64,000 nt of DNA from Enhydrobacter sp. Its GTDB lineage: Bacteria; Pseudomonadota; Alphaproteobacteria; Reyranellales; Reyranellaceae. The notes under the pieces are model-generated. The model was not told the DNA's origin. It was given only the letters and a program-made list of their open reading frames with translations, and did no database searches. The stretch spans positions 2,480,001 through 2,544,000 of the forward strand of contig NZ_CP126889.1 in the NCBI RefSeq assembly GCF_030246845.1, read 5' to 3'. Shown one piece after another: positions 18,393-27,532 of this stretch; the stretch's first letter is position 1, and the number at the start of each line of letters is the position of its first letter. The position numbers and the translations under genes are program-made.

Positions 18393-19286
18393 CTACTCCG
18401 TCGTCGACGGCGGCTGGAGCCAGAAGCGCTCGGTCTTCCTGAACGCCTTCCAGGCCCGTTCGAGCTTGCGTCGCCGGCGCTTGTCGCCGGAGGCGGCCTG
18501 CTTGCCGAGCTTGCGCAACGCGCGCCCGATATGCTCCGTCGGCCGGGCCGCGTCGGCGATGTCGGCCAGCATGCGGGCCGCCACCGCGCGATCGTTCAAG
18601 GCACCGAGCGCGCCCTGCAGGCGCACCGTGGCCTCGATATAGGCCTTCGCCCGGGCGGAATCAAAACCGGGCCCGGAGAAGGCAGCCTGCAGGAACTCCG
18701 CCGCATAGCGCAGCTTCTTGACCGCGATGCGCAGGCGATGCAGGCGCTCCTCGCCGAGCGAAGCGAGCTTGCGACCGAGATGCTCGACCCTGGCATGCCG
18801 CTTCTCCAGCCGCGCGCGGCCAAAGTCGTCCAGCCGGCCGCCGCCGGTCGGCTTCGACTCGACAAAGGCCTCGACCTGCTCGGCGAAGGCGGCGAAACGC
18901 GCGCCGGAAAGCGCCGCCCGGGCGCGTTCGAAATGGCTGTGGGCCAGGCGCCCGGCGACGCGCTTCACCTCGGCCGGCGGATCGTCCACCGATTCCGTGA
19001 GGAAGACATGAAGATCGCGGGCAGGGCCGCATTCGCCCGCCAGCCATTTCGCCTCGGCGGCCATGGCGCGCACCAGCCGTTGCTCGATCGGGCCCGGCAC
19101 GACATCGCGGAACAGGCCGAGGGCGGCGCGCAGGCGGCGCAGCGCCACCCGGCTTTGGTGGATGCCTATCGGGCGGCGGCTGCCGAGAACGACGTCGCGG
19201 TATTTCAGGAGATCGGCCTGGCACTCCGCCACGATCTGGCGCAAAGCCGCATCCGGCGGGGTATCTGGGGCGAGCGCGAAAGCCAT
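18393..19286 (-). CDS. CHAD-domain protein
   Basis: A 297-residue helical protein made of a single CHAD domain with conserved His/Arg/Lys positions (GIHQSRVALRRLRAAL, residues about 40-58; HRLRIAVKKLRYAAEF). CHAD domains bind inorganic polyphosphate. There is no CYTH (triphosphatase) domain, unlike YgiF-type proteins. ATG at 19286 is preferred to a TTG at 19331. It is co-transcribed with the CobW gene (2-bp gap), which suggests a shared role in metal or polyphosphate handling, an inference only. Confidence 0.9.
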   Translation of the reverse strand: MAFALAPDTPPDAALRQIVAECQADLLKYRDVVLGSRRPIGIHQSRVALRRLRAALGLFRDVVPGPIEQRLVRAMAAEAKWLAGECGPARDLHVFLTESVDDPPAEVKRVAGRLAHSHFERARAALSGARFAAFAEQVEAFVESKPTGGGRLDDFGRARLEKRHARVEHLGRKLASLGEERLHRLRIAVKKLRYAAEFLQAAFSGPGFDSARAKAYIEATVRLQGALGALNDRAVAARMLADIADAARPTEHIGRALRKLGKQAASGDKRRRRKLERAWKAFRKTERFWLQPPSTTE

Positions 19287-19463
19287 GGAGCGTCCCGACG
19301 GTAGCGGGAGGTCGCGGGCGGGCAACCGCAAAAAACGTCATCTCGATGAATGTTTTGTTGCAGAGGCGGCGCTGGCGGGTGCCCCGCCTGATTTCGCTGG
19401 CCGGCCGAGCATTTAGCGGCCGTTTCCGGTGGCAGTCGGCGGCCTGATCGCTAGGATTGGCGC

Positions 19464-19979
19464 ATGAGTATCGATGCCGCAGCCTTCAAGAAGGGCATGC
19501 GCCACCTGGCGGCGAGCGTAACCCTGATCACCACCCGCCATCACGATCTGCGCGGTGGATTGACTGCGACGGCGGTGTGTTCGGTGTCGGCGGAACCGCC
19601 GCAAATCCTGGTGTGCGTGAACAAAACGGCATCCGCCCACGATCCGATCGGCGAGGCGGGCTTCTTCTGCGTCAATATCCTGGCGCCGACGCACCGCAAG
19701 CTGGCCGAGCGCTTCGCCGGCATGGACGGCGTCGAGGGCGACGAGCGTTTCCGCGATCTCGGCGACTGGTCGACGCTCACGACCGGCGCGCCCGTGCTGA
19801 AGGGCTGCCCGGTTTCCTTCGACTGCCGGCTGGTGACGAAAGTTTCCGCCGGCACGCACACGATCTACATCGGCGAGATCGTCGATCTCGTCCTCGATCC
19901 GGCGGCCACGCCGCTTCTCTACGCCGACGGCAGCTTCGTGCACGGCGACCTTCTCAAGAAGGCGATCGGCGGCGGCTGA
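19464..19979 (+). CDS. Flavin reductase domain protein (FMN-binding)
   Basis: A 171-residue protein of the flavin reductase-like family (HpaC/DszD type): LAASVTLITTRHH, GLTATAVCSVSAEPPQILVCVNKTA, GEAGFFCVNIL and YADGSFVHG. Such proteins supply reduced flavin to two-component monooxygenases; no oxygenase is adjacent. ATG at 19464. It is followed 72 bp later by a tRNA gene. Confidence 0.92.
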   Translation: MSIDAAAFKKGMRHLAASVTLITTRHHDLRGGLTATAVCSVSAEPPQILVCVNKTASAHDPIGEAGFFCVNILAPTHRKLAERFAGMDGVEGDERFRDLGDWSTLTTGAPVLKGCPVSFDCRLVTKVSAGTHTIYIGEIVDLVLDPAATPLLYADGSFVHGDLLKKAIGGG

Positions 19980-20051
19980 GGCGGCCCGGCTCGGCGGCTT
20001 TGACTCCGCTCCGTTAGCCACTATGTTCCGCCGCCTGTCGGCCGTGGTCTT

Positions 20052-20126
20052 TGGGGCGTAGCCAAGTGGTAAGGCAGAGGATTTTGATTCCTCCATTCCC
20101 AGGTTCGAATCCTGGCGCCCCAGCCA
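20052..20126 (+). tRNA. tRNA-Gln (anticodon UUG)
   Basis: A complete cloverleaf: acceptor TGGGGCG pairs with CGCCCCA; the D arm contains AAGTGGTAAGGC; the anticodon stem GAGGA/TCCTC encloses TTTTGAT, giving anticodon TTG; the T arm contains GGTTCGAATCC; discriminator G and an encoded CCA close the molecule. Confidence 0.97.
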
Positions 20127-20318
20127 GCTGATTCCCGGCCGAGGGGGATGCCGCGGCGCAGTTGCGCCACGAGTCCTCCGCTCAGGCGGCGGCCCGAGGA
20201 CTATTCCGCCGGCTCTGGACGGCGATGCGAGGCGCGTGTCCTTGATTGATGTCAAGGCGGGCAACGCCTCTTGGGTCTAAATGAACAAACTGTTGGGAAC
20301 TTCCGGAGGAGGTTCCAC

Positions 20319-20777
20319 ATGATGTCTGCCAGCAAAATCCCAATGAGCGCGCTATGCGTTGGCGCAGCAATGCTCATGCCTGGCGCGGATCGCTCAGCCG
20401 ACGCCGCCGAGAGCCAGTGGCTGGAGAGTGGCCGCATGTCAGCGGCAGAAGTCCGGGCTCTCTGTGAGCGAGTGAGCGATGTCCGCCTGCTCGCGCGTAT
20501 GCAGATGATCTCGACCGGCGACGCGCGTTGGCGGCAATTCGCGCGGCAAGAATTGGTGATTGAAGCCGTTGTCATAGGTATGCCGCCTCTCGATCCCAAT
20601 CGCTGCTACGTGCTTGCGCGCGCCGGCCCAAAGGATCGAGGCGAACGTCGCGTCTTCGAGGTCCTTGATTTCGCTGTCAATCCCGAGCGGAGCTCGGTGT
20701 TCATCATTGGCCGTTCCTATGACCTGCCACCCGGCCTGGTCGTCCCTCGAGTGCCCTGCGAGCCCCCCAACTGCTAA
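20319..20777 (+). CDS. Hypothetical secreted protein
   Basis: A 152-residue protein that I do not recognise. A hydrophobic leader (ALCVGAAMLMPGA) with a likely cut near ADAAES suggests export. The rest is mixed charge with two Cys-Pro motifs near the C-terminus. The start at ATG 20319 (or 20322) is supported by GGAGGAGG six bases upstream. Base composition is slightly less GC-rich than its neighbours. It stands alone between tRNA-Gln and the 3' end of the nos operon. Confidence 0.7.
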   Translation: MMSASKIPMSALCVGAAMLMPGADRSADAAESQWLESGRMSAAEVRALCERVSDVRLLARMQMISTGDARWRQFARQELVIEAVVIGMPPLDPNRCYVLARAGPKDRGERRVFEVLDFAVNPERSSVFIIGRSYDLPPGLVVPRVPCEPPNC

Positions 20778-20884
20778 GCGGCGACCACCTCAGACGACAT
20801 GTTGGCGTTGCTCACATGGCTGCCTTGCGGATGTCGGCATGATCGCGTCGAGGGTCGCGATATTCCGAAAGCCGCTCGGCAGGC

Positions 20885-21889
20885 CTATCCATCGATGATC
20901 ACGTCGGATCCGTCCGACATCCTCAGGAAAATCTTGGCGCCGGCGGTCTTGGCCACTTCCCGAATCCGGGCCAATGGCATGACTGAAAACGCGGTCGACA
21001 GGCCATCGGCAAAAGTCGCAGTCTTTGTGACTACCGAAACCGAGAGGAAGTTCTCGCTCGTTCCCCCCGTGCTCGGGTCGAAGATGTGGTTGAAGCGACC
21101 GGCAGCGTCGAAATGAAAGCCGTAGCCTCCCGATGTCGAGACGGCTTTGTCGACGAGGAAGAGACGATGGGCCACCTGCCCAGGGAAGACCGGATCTTCG
21201 AGGCCGACCGACCAGGGATCTCCGTGCGGGCGCGTGCCAAGAGCCCGGATTTCACCCATGTCGGCCAGCACATGCTGCAGGCCGTTCGACCTCAACAGGT
21301 CGACAACCCGGTCGGTGACGTATCCTTGGGCGATGCCATTCAGGGTGATGCCCATATTCGGTTTGAGAAAGCGGATACCGTTCGGCTCGATTTCGATCCC
21401 CGAGACGCCGACCCTGCCGAGTGCGTCCTCAAGCGAGGCCGGTGACGGTCCGGCAGGATCGGCGTTCGGTTTCGCGAAGTGTGCCGCGTAGAGTTCCCAG
21501 AGCGGCTGAACCGTCGGGTCGAATGCGCCTCCCGTCAGTTGCGCGATATGCCGGCTCAGCGAGAGCAGCTCGACGAGTTCCATCGGAGGCTGGTCCAGCC
21601 TGCCTCCGTGGTTCAGGCGACGGATGGCGGAGTCCTGCCGGTAAAGGCTGAAGATCTTCTCCAGCCTCGAAACCTCGTCGAGGCAGACAGCAGTCAGCCG
21701 CTCGGCTTCCCGTTCATCGGGATGGTAGAGCTGGAGGGAAGCGTCGGCTCCCAGCGCCACCCCACGCCAGGTGTGCAGCATCCTTGCATGCTCTGGAGCA
21801 GCATGAGCCGCTTGCCAGCCCAGGCCCGCAGCACTGGCGGCGATCCTGATGAAACGTCGGCGTCCGGGGCGCCCAGGGTTCGTGGTCAT
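20885..21889 (-). CDS. nosX: FAD:protein FMN transferase (ApbE/NosX)
   Basis: A 334-residue periplasmic enzyme that attaches FMN to a Thr of client proteins, here most likely NosR. A twin-arginine leader (RRRFIRIAASAAGLGWQA) is followed by the ApbE fold: SLYRQDSAIRRLN, GGAFDPTVQPLW, NGIAQGYVTDRV, and VSTSGGYGFHF near residue 255. It is the last gene of nosRZDFYLX and starts inside the nosL stop (ATGA). Related proteins are required for N2O reduction in vivo. Confidence 0.94.
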   Translation of the reverse strand: MTTNPGRPGRRRFIRIAASAAGLGWQAAHAAPEHARMLHTWRGVALGADASLQLYHPDEREAERLTAVCLDEVSRLEKIFSLYRQDSAIRRLNHGGRLDQPPMELVELLSLSRHIAQLTGGAFDPTVQPLWELYAAHFAKPNADPAGPSPASLEDALGRVGVSGIEIEPNGIRFLKPNMGITLNGIAQGYVTDRVVDLLRSNGLQHVLADMGEIRALGTRPHGDPWSVGLEDPVFPGQVAHRLFLVDKAVSTSGGYGFHFDAAGRFNHIFDPSTGGTSENFLSVSVVTKTATFADGLSTAFSVMPLARIREVAKTAGAKIFLRMSDGSDVIIDG

Positions 21890-22410
21890 CGCAGGGGCTC
21901 CGTCGTCGCGGCGTTGCCACTCGGCAGGATGTAGTCGCGCGGCATGTCGTCGAAGGTGACGACGCGGCCGCCGTTGTTGTCGACGAACCGCTCGGCGAGC
22001 TGCCGATCGGAAAAGGGGACAGCCTCGTCCTGGCCCATGCCGCCATGCTTGCGGCTGCCGATCACGTATACGGCCTTCCGTGCCTCGACCCACGTCCCCG
22101 ATTCCGGCTGATCCCAGTTCTTGGCCTTGCCCATATCGTTCACGTAGATCGCGACGACGGCCTTCGGCGTATCCTCCAGCATGACGAAGGCGAAGGCATC
22201 GCGGACGGAGGCAAACCAGAAGGGGCGCGGATCGGATTTGATGAAGATCTGCCCCTTCGGCCCGGGATGCTCGGCGAGGGTCATGCCGCAGAACTGGGCC
22301 GTCGACTCGCCGGTAACCTCGTGGGGCAGCGGCACGTTGGCCGATTTTTCGTCGCAACTCGGGGTCAAGCCGGCTAGGACCAGTGCCAGCAGAGCAGCCA
22401 TTCTGATCAC
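21886..22410 (-). CDS. nosL: NosL copper chaperone lipoprotein
   Basis: A 174-residue outer-membrane-facing protein that delivers Cu(I) for the CuZ cluster of NosZ. A hydrophobic leader ends at a Cys (LAGLTPSC, a weak lipobox) and the copper-binding segment FCGMTLAEH follows. GTG at 22410 overlaps the nosY stop (GTGA) and has GGAGAG upstream; a later ATG at 22401 is possible. It is coupled to the next gene by another 4-bp overlap. Confidence 0.93.
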   Translation of the reverse strand: MIRMAALLALVLAGLTPSCDEKSANVPLPHEVTGESTAQFCGMTLAEHPGPKGQIFIKSDPRPFWFASVRDAFAFVMLEDTPKAVVAIYVNDMGKAKNWDQPESGTWVEARKAVYVIGSRKHGGMGQDEAVPFSDRQLAERFVDNNGGRVVTFDDMPRDYILPSGNAATTEPLR

Positions 22411-23237
22411 AGCTCTCTCCGTCCGAATAGCAGCGACGCGAGCACCAGCGGAACGGTAATCCAACAGAGCAGGGCAATGAGCAGGAGCTGACCGCCGATG
22501 CGCGACTGCTGCACGGCGCCGGTCATGCCGGCATGCAGGCTGACATCGGGCCCGCCCGTCAGATTGATCAGGCGGAAAATATCAGCCGGATTGGCCAGCA
22601 GAAGAAGGTTCAGCATCCAGGGCGTGATGATGCGTCCCTGGTCCGCGACCAGGACGCCCAGCAAGGCCATGTCGTAGATCAGCACAAAGAGCAGCCACAA
22701 TCCGATGGCGATCCCGGCGGCGGTGCGAGAGTCTCGAACGGCGGCACTGGCCAGATAGCCAAGGGCGATAAACGCCATGCCGAGCAGGACGCTCGATCCG
22801 ACCATCTCGGCAAAAGCCTGCCAGGCCCCGGCTTCGACGTCGCCGCCGACCATCGCCAGCGCGGCGCCGGCGGCCCCATAGCCGACGACCGCGGCGATGG
22901 CGAGCACAAGCGTGTGGCCCAGGAACTTCCCGCCGACGACATCGGCGCGGGTGACCGGATAGGCGAGCAGCAACGCCATCGTGCCGCGTTCCACTTCGCC
23001 GGCGATCGCGTCATGGGCGATCAACAAGGCAATCAGCGGCACCAGGAAGATGGTCAAGCTGGAAAGGCTGACAATCGTCACCGATAGATTGCTGACGTCC
23101 ACCGTGCCCGTCGGCGCACTGCCCAGCAACGTCAAGGTCAGGGCGAGGGCGGCCATGAGGCCGGTCATCGCCACGACCCGCCGATTGCGCAGGCTATCGC
23201 GGAGCTCGCGCCCGGCTATGATCGCTACCGCTCTCAT
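22407..23237 (-). CDS. nosY: NosY, ABC transporter permease for N2O reductase maturation
   Basis: A 276-residue inner-membrane protein with about six helices. The ABC-2-type permease pattern is clear: GRELRDSLRNRRV at the N-terminus, then IALLIAHDAIAGEVERGTMALLLAYPVTRADVV. It forms the NosDFY complex with NosF and NosD that supplies sulfur or copper-cluster precursors for CuZ. The start at ATG 23237 overlaps the nosF stop by 4 bp. Confidence 0.94.
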   Translation of the reverse strand: MRAVAIIAGRELRDSLRNRRVVAMTGLMAALALTLTLLGSAPTGTVDVSNLSVTIVSLSSLTIFLVPLIALLIAHDAIAGEVERGTMALLLAYPVTRADVVGGKFLGHTLVLAIAAVVGYGAAGAALAMVGGDVEAGAWQAFAEMVGSSVLLGMAFIALGYLASAAVRDSRTAAGIAIGLWLLFVLIYDMALLGVLVADQGRIITPWMLNLLLLANPADIFRLINLTGGPDVSLHAGMTGAVQQSRIGGQLLLIALLCWITVPLVLASLLFGRREL

Positions 23238-24154
23238 TCCGCCGCCTCGCGCTCGAGGAAATGGGCATAGATATCGTCCAGGGTCGGCGGCACGATGTCG
23301 ATATCGCGCGGGCCGCTCGGCAGGGTCATGAGTCGACGCACGACCGCCACCTTGTCCAGCTCGCTGCAGGCAATCTCGACCACGTTGTCGCCGATCTCCC
23401 TCCAACCGGCCTTGTTGCCCAGAAGGTTCCCGGATGGCTTGTCTGCGCCGGTGAAGTCGGCACGGATGCGGACCGGGCAGTGGGCCAGGGCGCGCAGGTC
23501 GGCCATCGTCCCGTCGGCGACCTTGCGGCCGCGGTTCATCACAATGATCCTGTCGGACCGCGGCTCGAGTTCCATCAGCGCATGCGAGGACAGCAGAACT
23601 GTCACACCGTCTCCCGCCAGCTCATCGATGATGCCGTAGAAGGTTCGCCGCAGTGCGGGATCGAGGCCCGTCGTGGGTTCGTCCAGCAGCATCAGGCGCG
23701 GCGAGCCAATGAGTGCCTGCGCCAAGCCCAGCCGCTGCCGCATGCCCTTGGAATAAGTGCCGATCCGGCGCTCTGCGGCATGGACGAGGCCCACGCGCTC
23801 CAGCAGCCCCTCGTTCGCCGCGACGTCGCGCCGCTTCAGTCGCGCATAAAAGCCAAGAAGCTCACGGCCTGTCATCGCGGGAGGGAAGACGACGTTCTCC
23901 GGCAGATAGCCCAAATCGGCCCGCGTCGCTGTAGCCTGCGGCTTTCCGGCATCCTGGCCCAGAACCTCGACCTTGCCGGAGCTGGCGCGGATGAGCCCCA
24001 GCATGAGCTTTATCAGTGTGCTCTTGCCCGCGCCGTTGTGGCCGACCAGCGCAATGCACTCCCCGGCGTTGAAGGAGACATCGACATCGGCAACCGCTGT
24101 CTGGTTGCCGTATCGCTTCGTGACACCCCTCAAGGCGACGGTTGTCTCGCTCAT
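23234..24154 (-). CDS. nosF: NosF, ABC transporter ATPase for N2O reductase maturation
   Basis: A 306-residue ATPase. Walker A GHNGAGKST, Q-loop region LGYLPENVVF, ABC signature YSKGMRQRLGLAQAL, Walker B LMLLDEPTTGLDP and H-loop SSHALMELE are all intact. It powers NosDFY. ATG at 24154 overlaps the nosD stop by 4 bp. The C-terminal extension after about residue 225 is normal for NosF. Confidence 0.95.
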   Translation of the reverse strand: MSETTVALRGVTKRYGNQTAVADVDVSFNAGECIALVGHNGAGKSTLIKLMLGLIRASSGKVEVLGQDAGKPQATATRADLGYLPENVVFPPAMTGRELLGFYARLKRRDVAANEGLLERVGLVHAAERRIGTYSKGMRQRLGLAQALIGSPRLMLLDEPTTGLDPALRRTFYGIIDELAGDGVTVLLSSHALMELEPRSDRIIVMNRGRKVADGTMADLRALAHCPVRIRADFTGADKPSGNLLGNKAGWREIGDNVVEIACSELDKVAVVRRLMTLPSGPRDIDIVPPTLDDIYAHFLEREAAE

Positions 24155-25461
24155 CGCCAGGCTCCTGTTCCGGCTGCCAGCGCGGCGGCGGCGATGGCAG
24201 CCGCCGGAATGTCCGGCGCACGCATGAGCGGTGCACTGTCGATCACGCCGCCGGGATGCAGCGCCGGGAACTGCGACTGGGCCCAGCGGACGACCTGGGT
24301 TGCCGGGCTGTTCAGCAGCAGTTTCGCCGCCGGATAGCGCCAGACAACCTGGTCGACCAGATCGTTCGGGCGGTAGGGCGCATCGGCAATCCCGTCGCCA
24401 TTGAGATCGAAGGCCGGATCGTCGCTCCAATAGTTGCCTCGTCCATTGTGCGACCAATCGAGGAAGCGCGTCCCGACATAGAGGACCTGCGTCTGGTTGC
24501 CGATGAAGGCATTCTCCAAGATGAGATTGCGCTCGGATCCGGCCGTAAAATGAATACCGATCCTGCAGCCTTCGAAGCTGTTGCGCCGGAATGTGTTCTT
24601 GTTCGCGTTGTAGATGAAGACGCACTTCTGGTTGCCGTGCAGCACCGCGTTGCCTTCGATGTCCGAGCCGTTTTCGTAGTTCAGCAGGATGCCGTGATCA
24701 CGATCGCCGACGGAAACGTTGTTCAGGACGCGGATTCGATCGGAGTACATGAGCACATAGCCGGCATGATTGCCGACCGAGATGTTGTCGCTCACTTCGC
24801 TGTCGTTGGTGTACATGTAATGAACGGCGAAGCGAACGCCTTGTAGCCGGTTTCCCCGGAAGACGTTGTTCCGGCTGGTGACGGTGAAAATCCCGTCGCG
24901 GCCGCCGGTGATATGGTTGTCGAGGACCTGTGCGCCCGGCGCGTTCCAGACGTAGACGCCGTTGCCGTCTTCGTTCAGTCGCAAATCGGTCCGGCCAGCA
25001 ATTCGATTGCCGCGGACGATCGCATCCTGTGCGCCGTGAACGTAGACCCCGGTCAGGTTTCCGTCGATGTCGTTGTCCTCCACGAGCGCGCGCGTTGCCG
25101 TTCGGGCCAGGAACACCGCGCCGTCCATGCGATCGAGGCTGGCGCCGGAACCCCGGATCGTCAGTTTGCGTATGGTGACGTCCGGAGCGGTCACCTCGAT
25201 CGTGCGGCCTTTGCCATGGGCATCGACGATTGCGCCGGAACGGCCCTCGAGAATCAGCGGCCTGTCGATTGTGACCGGACCATCATGGATACCCGGTCCC
25301 ACGACCAGCCTGTCGCCGGGAGCTGCCGAGGCGATGGCCTGTCGCAGACCATCGGCTCCTGCAGGCACTTCGATCGTGGCAGCCGAGGCCCAAGGGCCAG
25401 ACCACAGCGATCCCGCGGCAGCAAGCGCCGCGGCCAGCGTAAGGCATCGCCGGCCGCCCAT
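24151..25461 (-). CDS. nosD: NosD, periplasmic beta-helix protein for CuZ assembly
   Basis: A 436-residue exported protein. A signal peptide (hydrophobic run LTLAAALAAAGSLW) precedes parallel beta-helix repeats rich in N/G turns (VEDNDIDGNLTGVYVHGA; VSDNISVGNHAGYVLMYS; NGRGNYWSDDPAFDLNGDG). NosD docks on NosFY and helps build the tetranuclear copper-sulfide site. ATG at 25461 lies 4 bp after the nosZ stop. The length matches the family. Confidence 0.95.
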   Translation of the reverse strand: MGGRRCLTLAAALAAAGSLWSGPWASAATIEVPAGADGLRQAIASAAPGDRLVVGPGIHDGPVTIDRPLILEGRSGAIVDAHGKGRTIEVTAPDVTIRKLTIRGSGASLDRMDGAVFLARTATRALVEDNDIDGNLTGVYVHGAQDAIVRGNRIAGRTDLRLNEDGNGVYVWNAPGAQVLDNHITGGRDGIFTVTSRNNVFRGNRLQGVRFAVHYMYTNDSEVSDNISVGNHAGYVLMYSDRIRVLNNVSVGDRDHGILLNYENGSDIEGNAVLHGNQKCVFIYNANKNTFRRNSFEGCRIGIHFTAGSERNLILENAFIGNQTQVLYVGTRFLDWSHNGRGNYWSDDPAFDLNGDGIADAPYRPNDLVDQVVWRYPAAKLLLNSPATQVVRWAQSQFPALHPGGVIDSAPLMRAPDIPAAAIAAAALAAGTGAWR

Positions 25462-25465
25462 CTTG

Positions 25466-27439
25466 TCAGGCCCTCTTGGGCTCGACGAGCATGCGGCCCG
25501 ACATCTCCATGTGCAGGGCATGGCAGAACCACTGGCAATACCACCAATGGACCCCGGGCCGGTCGGCGATGAAGGTCACGGAAGCAGTGGCCTGCGGCCC
25601 GATCTCCATGGCGATGCCGTAGCGCACGATCGTGAATCCGTGCGTGAGGTCTTCGACGTCGTCCATATTGGTGATGTAGACGGTGACCTCGTCGCCTTCG
25701 TTCACCGTGAACTTTTCGAGGCTGTAGGTCGGCGCGATGGAGTGCATATAGACCCGCACCTTCTTGCCGTCCCGGATGACGTTCGCGGCCTCTTCGAGCT
25801 TGACGCCGTCCTTGGCCGCCTGGGCGGTCGCTTCCGCCCACATCGGATCATTTCGCTTGTAGATGCTTATGGGATTGATCTTCGAGCGGTGCATGATGCA
25901 GATGTCATGCGGTTCGGCAAAGCTCGGGCCGTCGTGGACCAGCTTCATTTCCCGGCCGGAGATATCGATCAACTGGTCGTTCTCAGGCTTCAGGGGACCG
26001 ACATTCAGGAAGCGGTCCTTCGAGAACTTGTTGAGCGAGATGAGCCACCGACCGTCCGCTTCCTTGGTTTCGCCCATGCTGGTGTGGTTGTGTCCGGGCT
26101 GGTAGTGGACATCGAGCTTCTGGATGACCGGGTCGACCTTTTCGCCGCGGAACGCCCGCTTGGCCTTCTCCATGTCCCACTTGACCATCTGGCTATCGAT
26201 GAAGGTCGTGGTGTAGGCGTTGCCCTTGCCGTCGAAGGCGGTGTGCAGGGGGCCGAGTCCCAGTTCGGGCTCCGCCACCACAACCTCCCGCGGCTTGATC
26301 TTGTCGTTGAAGAGGTCGTCGAACTTGCGCACGTCGAGGAGGCTGACCGTGGGCGACAGCTTGCCGTTGATGGCCACATGGATCCCGTCGGGTGCCGTGT
26401 TGCAGCCGTGCGGGTTGTTGGGAATGGGAACGTAGCGGGTGTACTTGGAGCCGTGGCGCCCGTCGATCACGGGCACGCCCTGCATCTCCTTGTAGTCCTT
26501 GCTCTTTACCGCCTCCTCGATGCGGGCGATGTTGAAGATCACCACCCAATCCTGCTCCGCCGAGGTCATGTCGGCTGTCGTCACTCCCTTCTCGGAGTTG
26601 TAGCAGGTCGAGAAGGCATACTTGCCCTGATAGTCGGCGTCGCAATTGTCGAGATTGCCGTCGACCATCACCTGCCAGGCCACTTTCATGGTGTCGCCGT
26701 CGATCGCCGTGAAGACCGACCAGTAATTCTTCGGATCGTCGAGGATCTTGCCGTCGTTCGGGATCGGAATGATGTGCTCGCTGTTGGCGAAGACATAGCC
26801 CGTGCGCGGAAACTTCTGCGGTCGCATGCCATGGATGTCCGAGGCGTTCGGGACTTCGATGATCTTGTCGCATTTCATGATGTCGCAGCGGATGCGCGCG
26901 ACGCGGCAATTGGCCTTGTCGTTGATGAAGACGTAGCGCCCGTCGTAGGTCCCGTCGGTGAATGACATATGCGGGTGATGGGCGTCGCCGTTCATGAAGA
27001 TATCGCCGCGCGTTTTCAGGAACTCCCTGGTCGCCGGCAGCAGGCCTTCGGTCAGGATCTTGCGGCTCTCGTTGGTTTGGCCCCAGCCGGTGGCGCTGCA
27101 GCGATTGAAGACGGGGATGCGCATCAGTTCGCGCATGGAGGGAATACCGATGATGCGGACTTCCCCCGTCTGGCCGCTGGAAGAGAAACCGACATATTCG
27201 TCCAGATCGCCCGGCCGCACCTCGCTCGTCTGCTGGCCTGCCGGGGCCTGCCGGGGCGGGCGCGCCTGGCCCAGCGCCTGCCGCCCGAATGCCGCCAGGC
27301 CGGCGCCGCCGATCGTGCCTGCCGCGCCGGCAAGGCCGGCGATCTTCGCCGTATCTCCGATCAACGATCGTCTGCTGACTTCGTTGCCCTGCCGGGTTCC
27401 GTTGGCCGATGGACGATCGCTGTCATTTTTCGATGTCAT
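25466..27439 (-). CDS. nosZ: Nitrous oxide reductase NosZ (clade I, Tat-exported)
   Basis: A 657-residue periplasmic enzyme that reduces N2O to N2. The twin-arginine signal [17 protein letters not shown] (about 22-38) marks clade I. The seven-bladed propeller carries CuZ ligands in DAHHPHMSF (His154, 155, 157), [18 protein letters not shown] and FAEPHD. The C-terminal cupredoxin domain carries CuA ligands Cys635, Cys639, His643 and Met646 ([12 protein letters not shown]) plus His in LTHGFT. ATG at 27439 has GGAGGAG upstream. A perfect FNR box lies about 70 bp upstream. Confidence 0.98.
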   Translation of the reverse strand: MTSKNDSDRPSANGTRQGNEVSRRSLIGDTAKIAGLAGAAGTIGGAGLAAFGRQALGQARPPRQAPAGQQTSEVRPGDLDEYVGFSSSGQTGEVRIIGIPSMRELMRIPVFNRCSATGWGQTNESRKILTEGLLPATREFLKTRGDIFMNGDAHHPHMSFTDGTYDGRYVFINDKANCRVARIRCDIMKCDKIIEVPNASDIHGMRPQKFPRTGYVFANSEHIIPIPNDGKILDDPKNYWSVFTAIDGDTMKVAWQVMVDGNLDNCDADYQGKYAFSTCYNSEKGVTTADMTSAEQDWVVIFNIARIEEAVKSKDYKEMQGVPVIDGRHGSKYTRYVPIPNNPHGCNTAPDGIHVAINGKLSPTVSLLDVRKFDDLFNDKIKPREVVVAEPELGLGPLHTAFDGKGNAYTTTFIDSQMVKWDMEKAKRAFRGEKVDPVIQKLDVHYQPGHNHTSMGETKEADGRWLISLNKFSKDRFLNVGPLKPENDQLIDISGREMKLVHDGPSFAEPHDICIMHRSKINPISIYKRNDPMWAEATAQAAKDGVKLEEAANVIRDGKKVRVYMHSIAPTYSLEKFTVNEGDEVTVYITNMDDVEDLTHGFTIVRYGIAMEIGPQATASVTFIADRPGVHWWYCQWFCHALHMEMSGRMLVEPKRA

Positions 27440-27500
27440 GGATCTCCTCCTGCGGCGATCTGATCTGGAGCTGCCTGGTCCTCAATCGTTTCCCGATCGC

Positions 27501-27532
27501 GCCTCCGCCTTGATCTCGATCAAGGCGGAGGC
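27501..27532 (-). promoter_or_regulatory. FNR-type box inside a 32-bp perfect palindrome, nosR-nosZ junction
   Basis: TTGATCTCGATCAA at 27510-27523 is an exact match to the FNR/Anr consensus TTGAT-N4-ATCAA. It is the centre of a palindrome with perfect 15-bp arms (27501-27515 and 27518-27532) around two bases. The nosR stop codon lies inside it (27520-27522). Its centre is about 77 bp upstream of the nosZ start, so an oxygen-controlled internal nosZ promoter is plausible. In RNA the arms would form a very stable hairpin. Confidence 0.8.
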
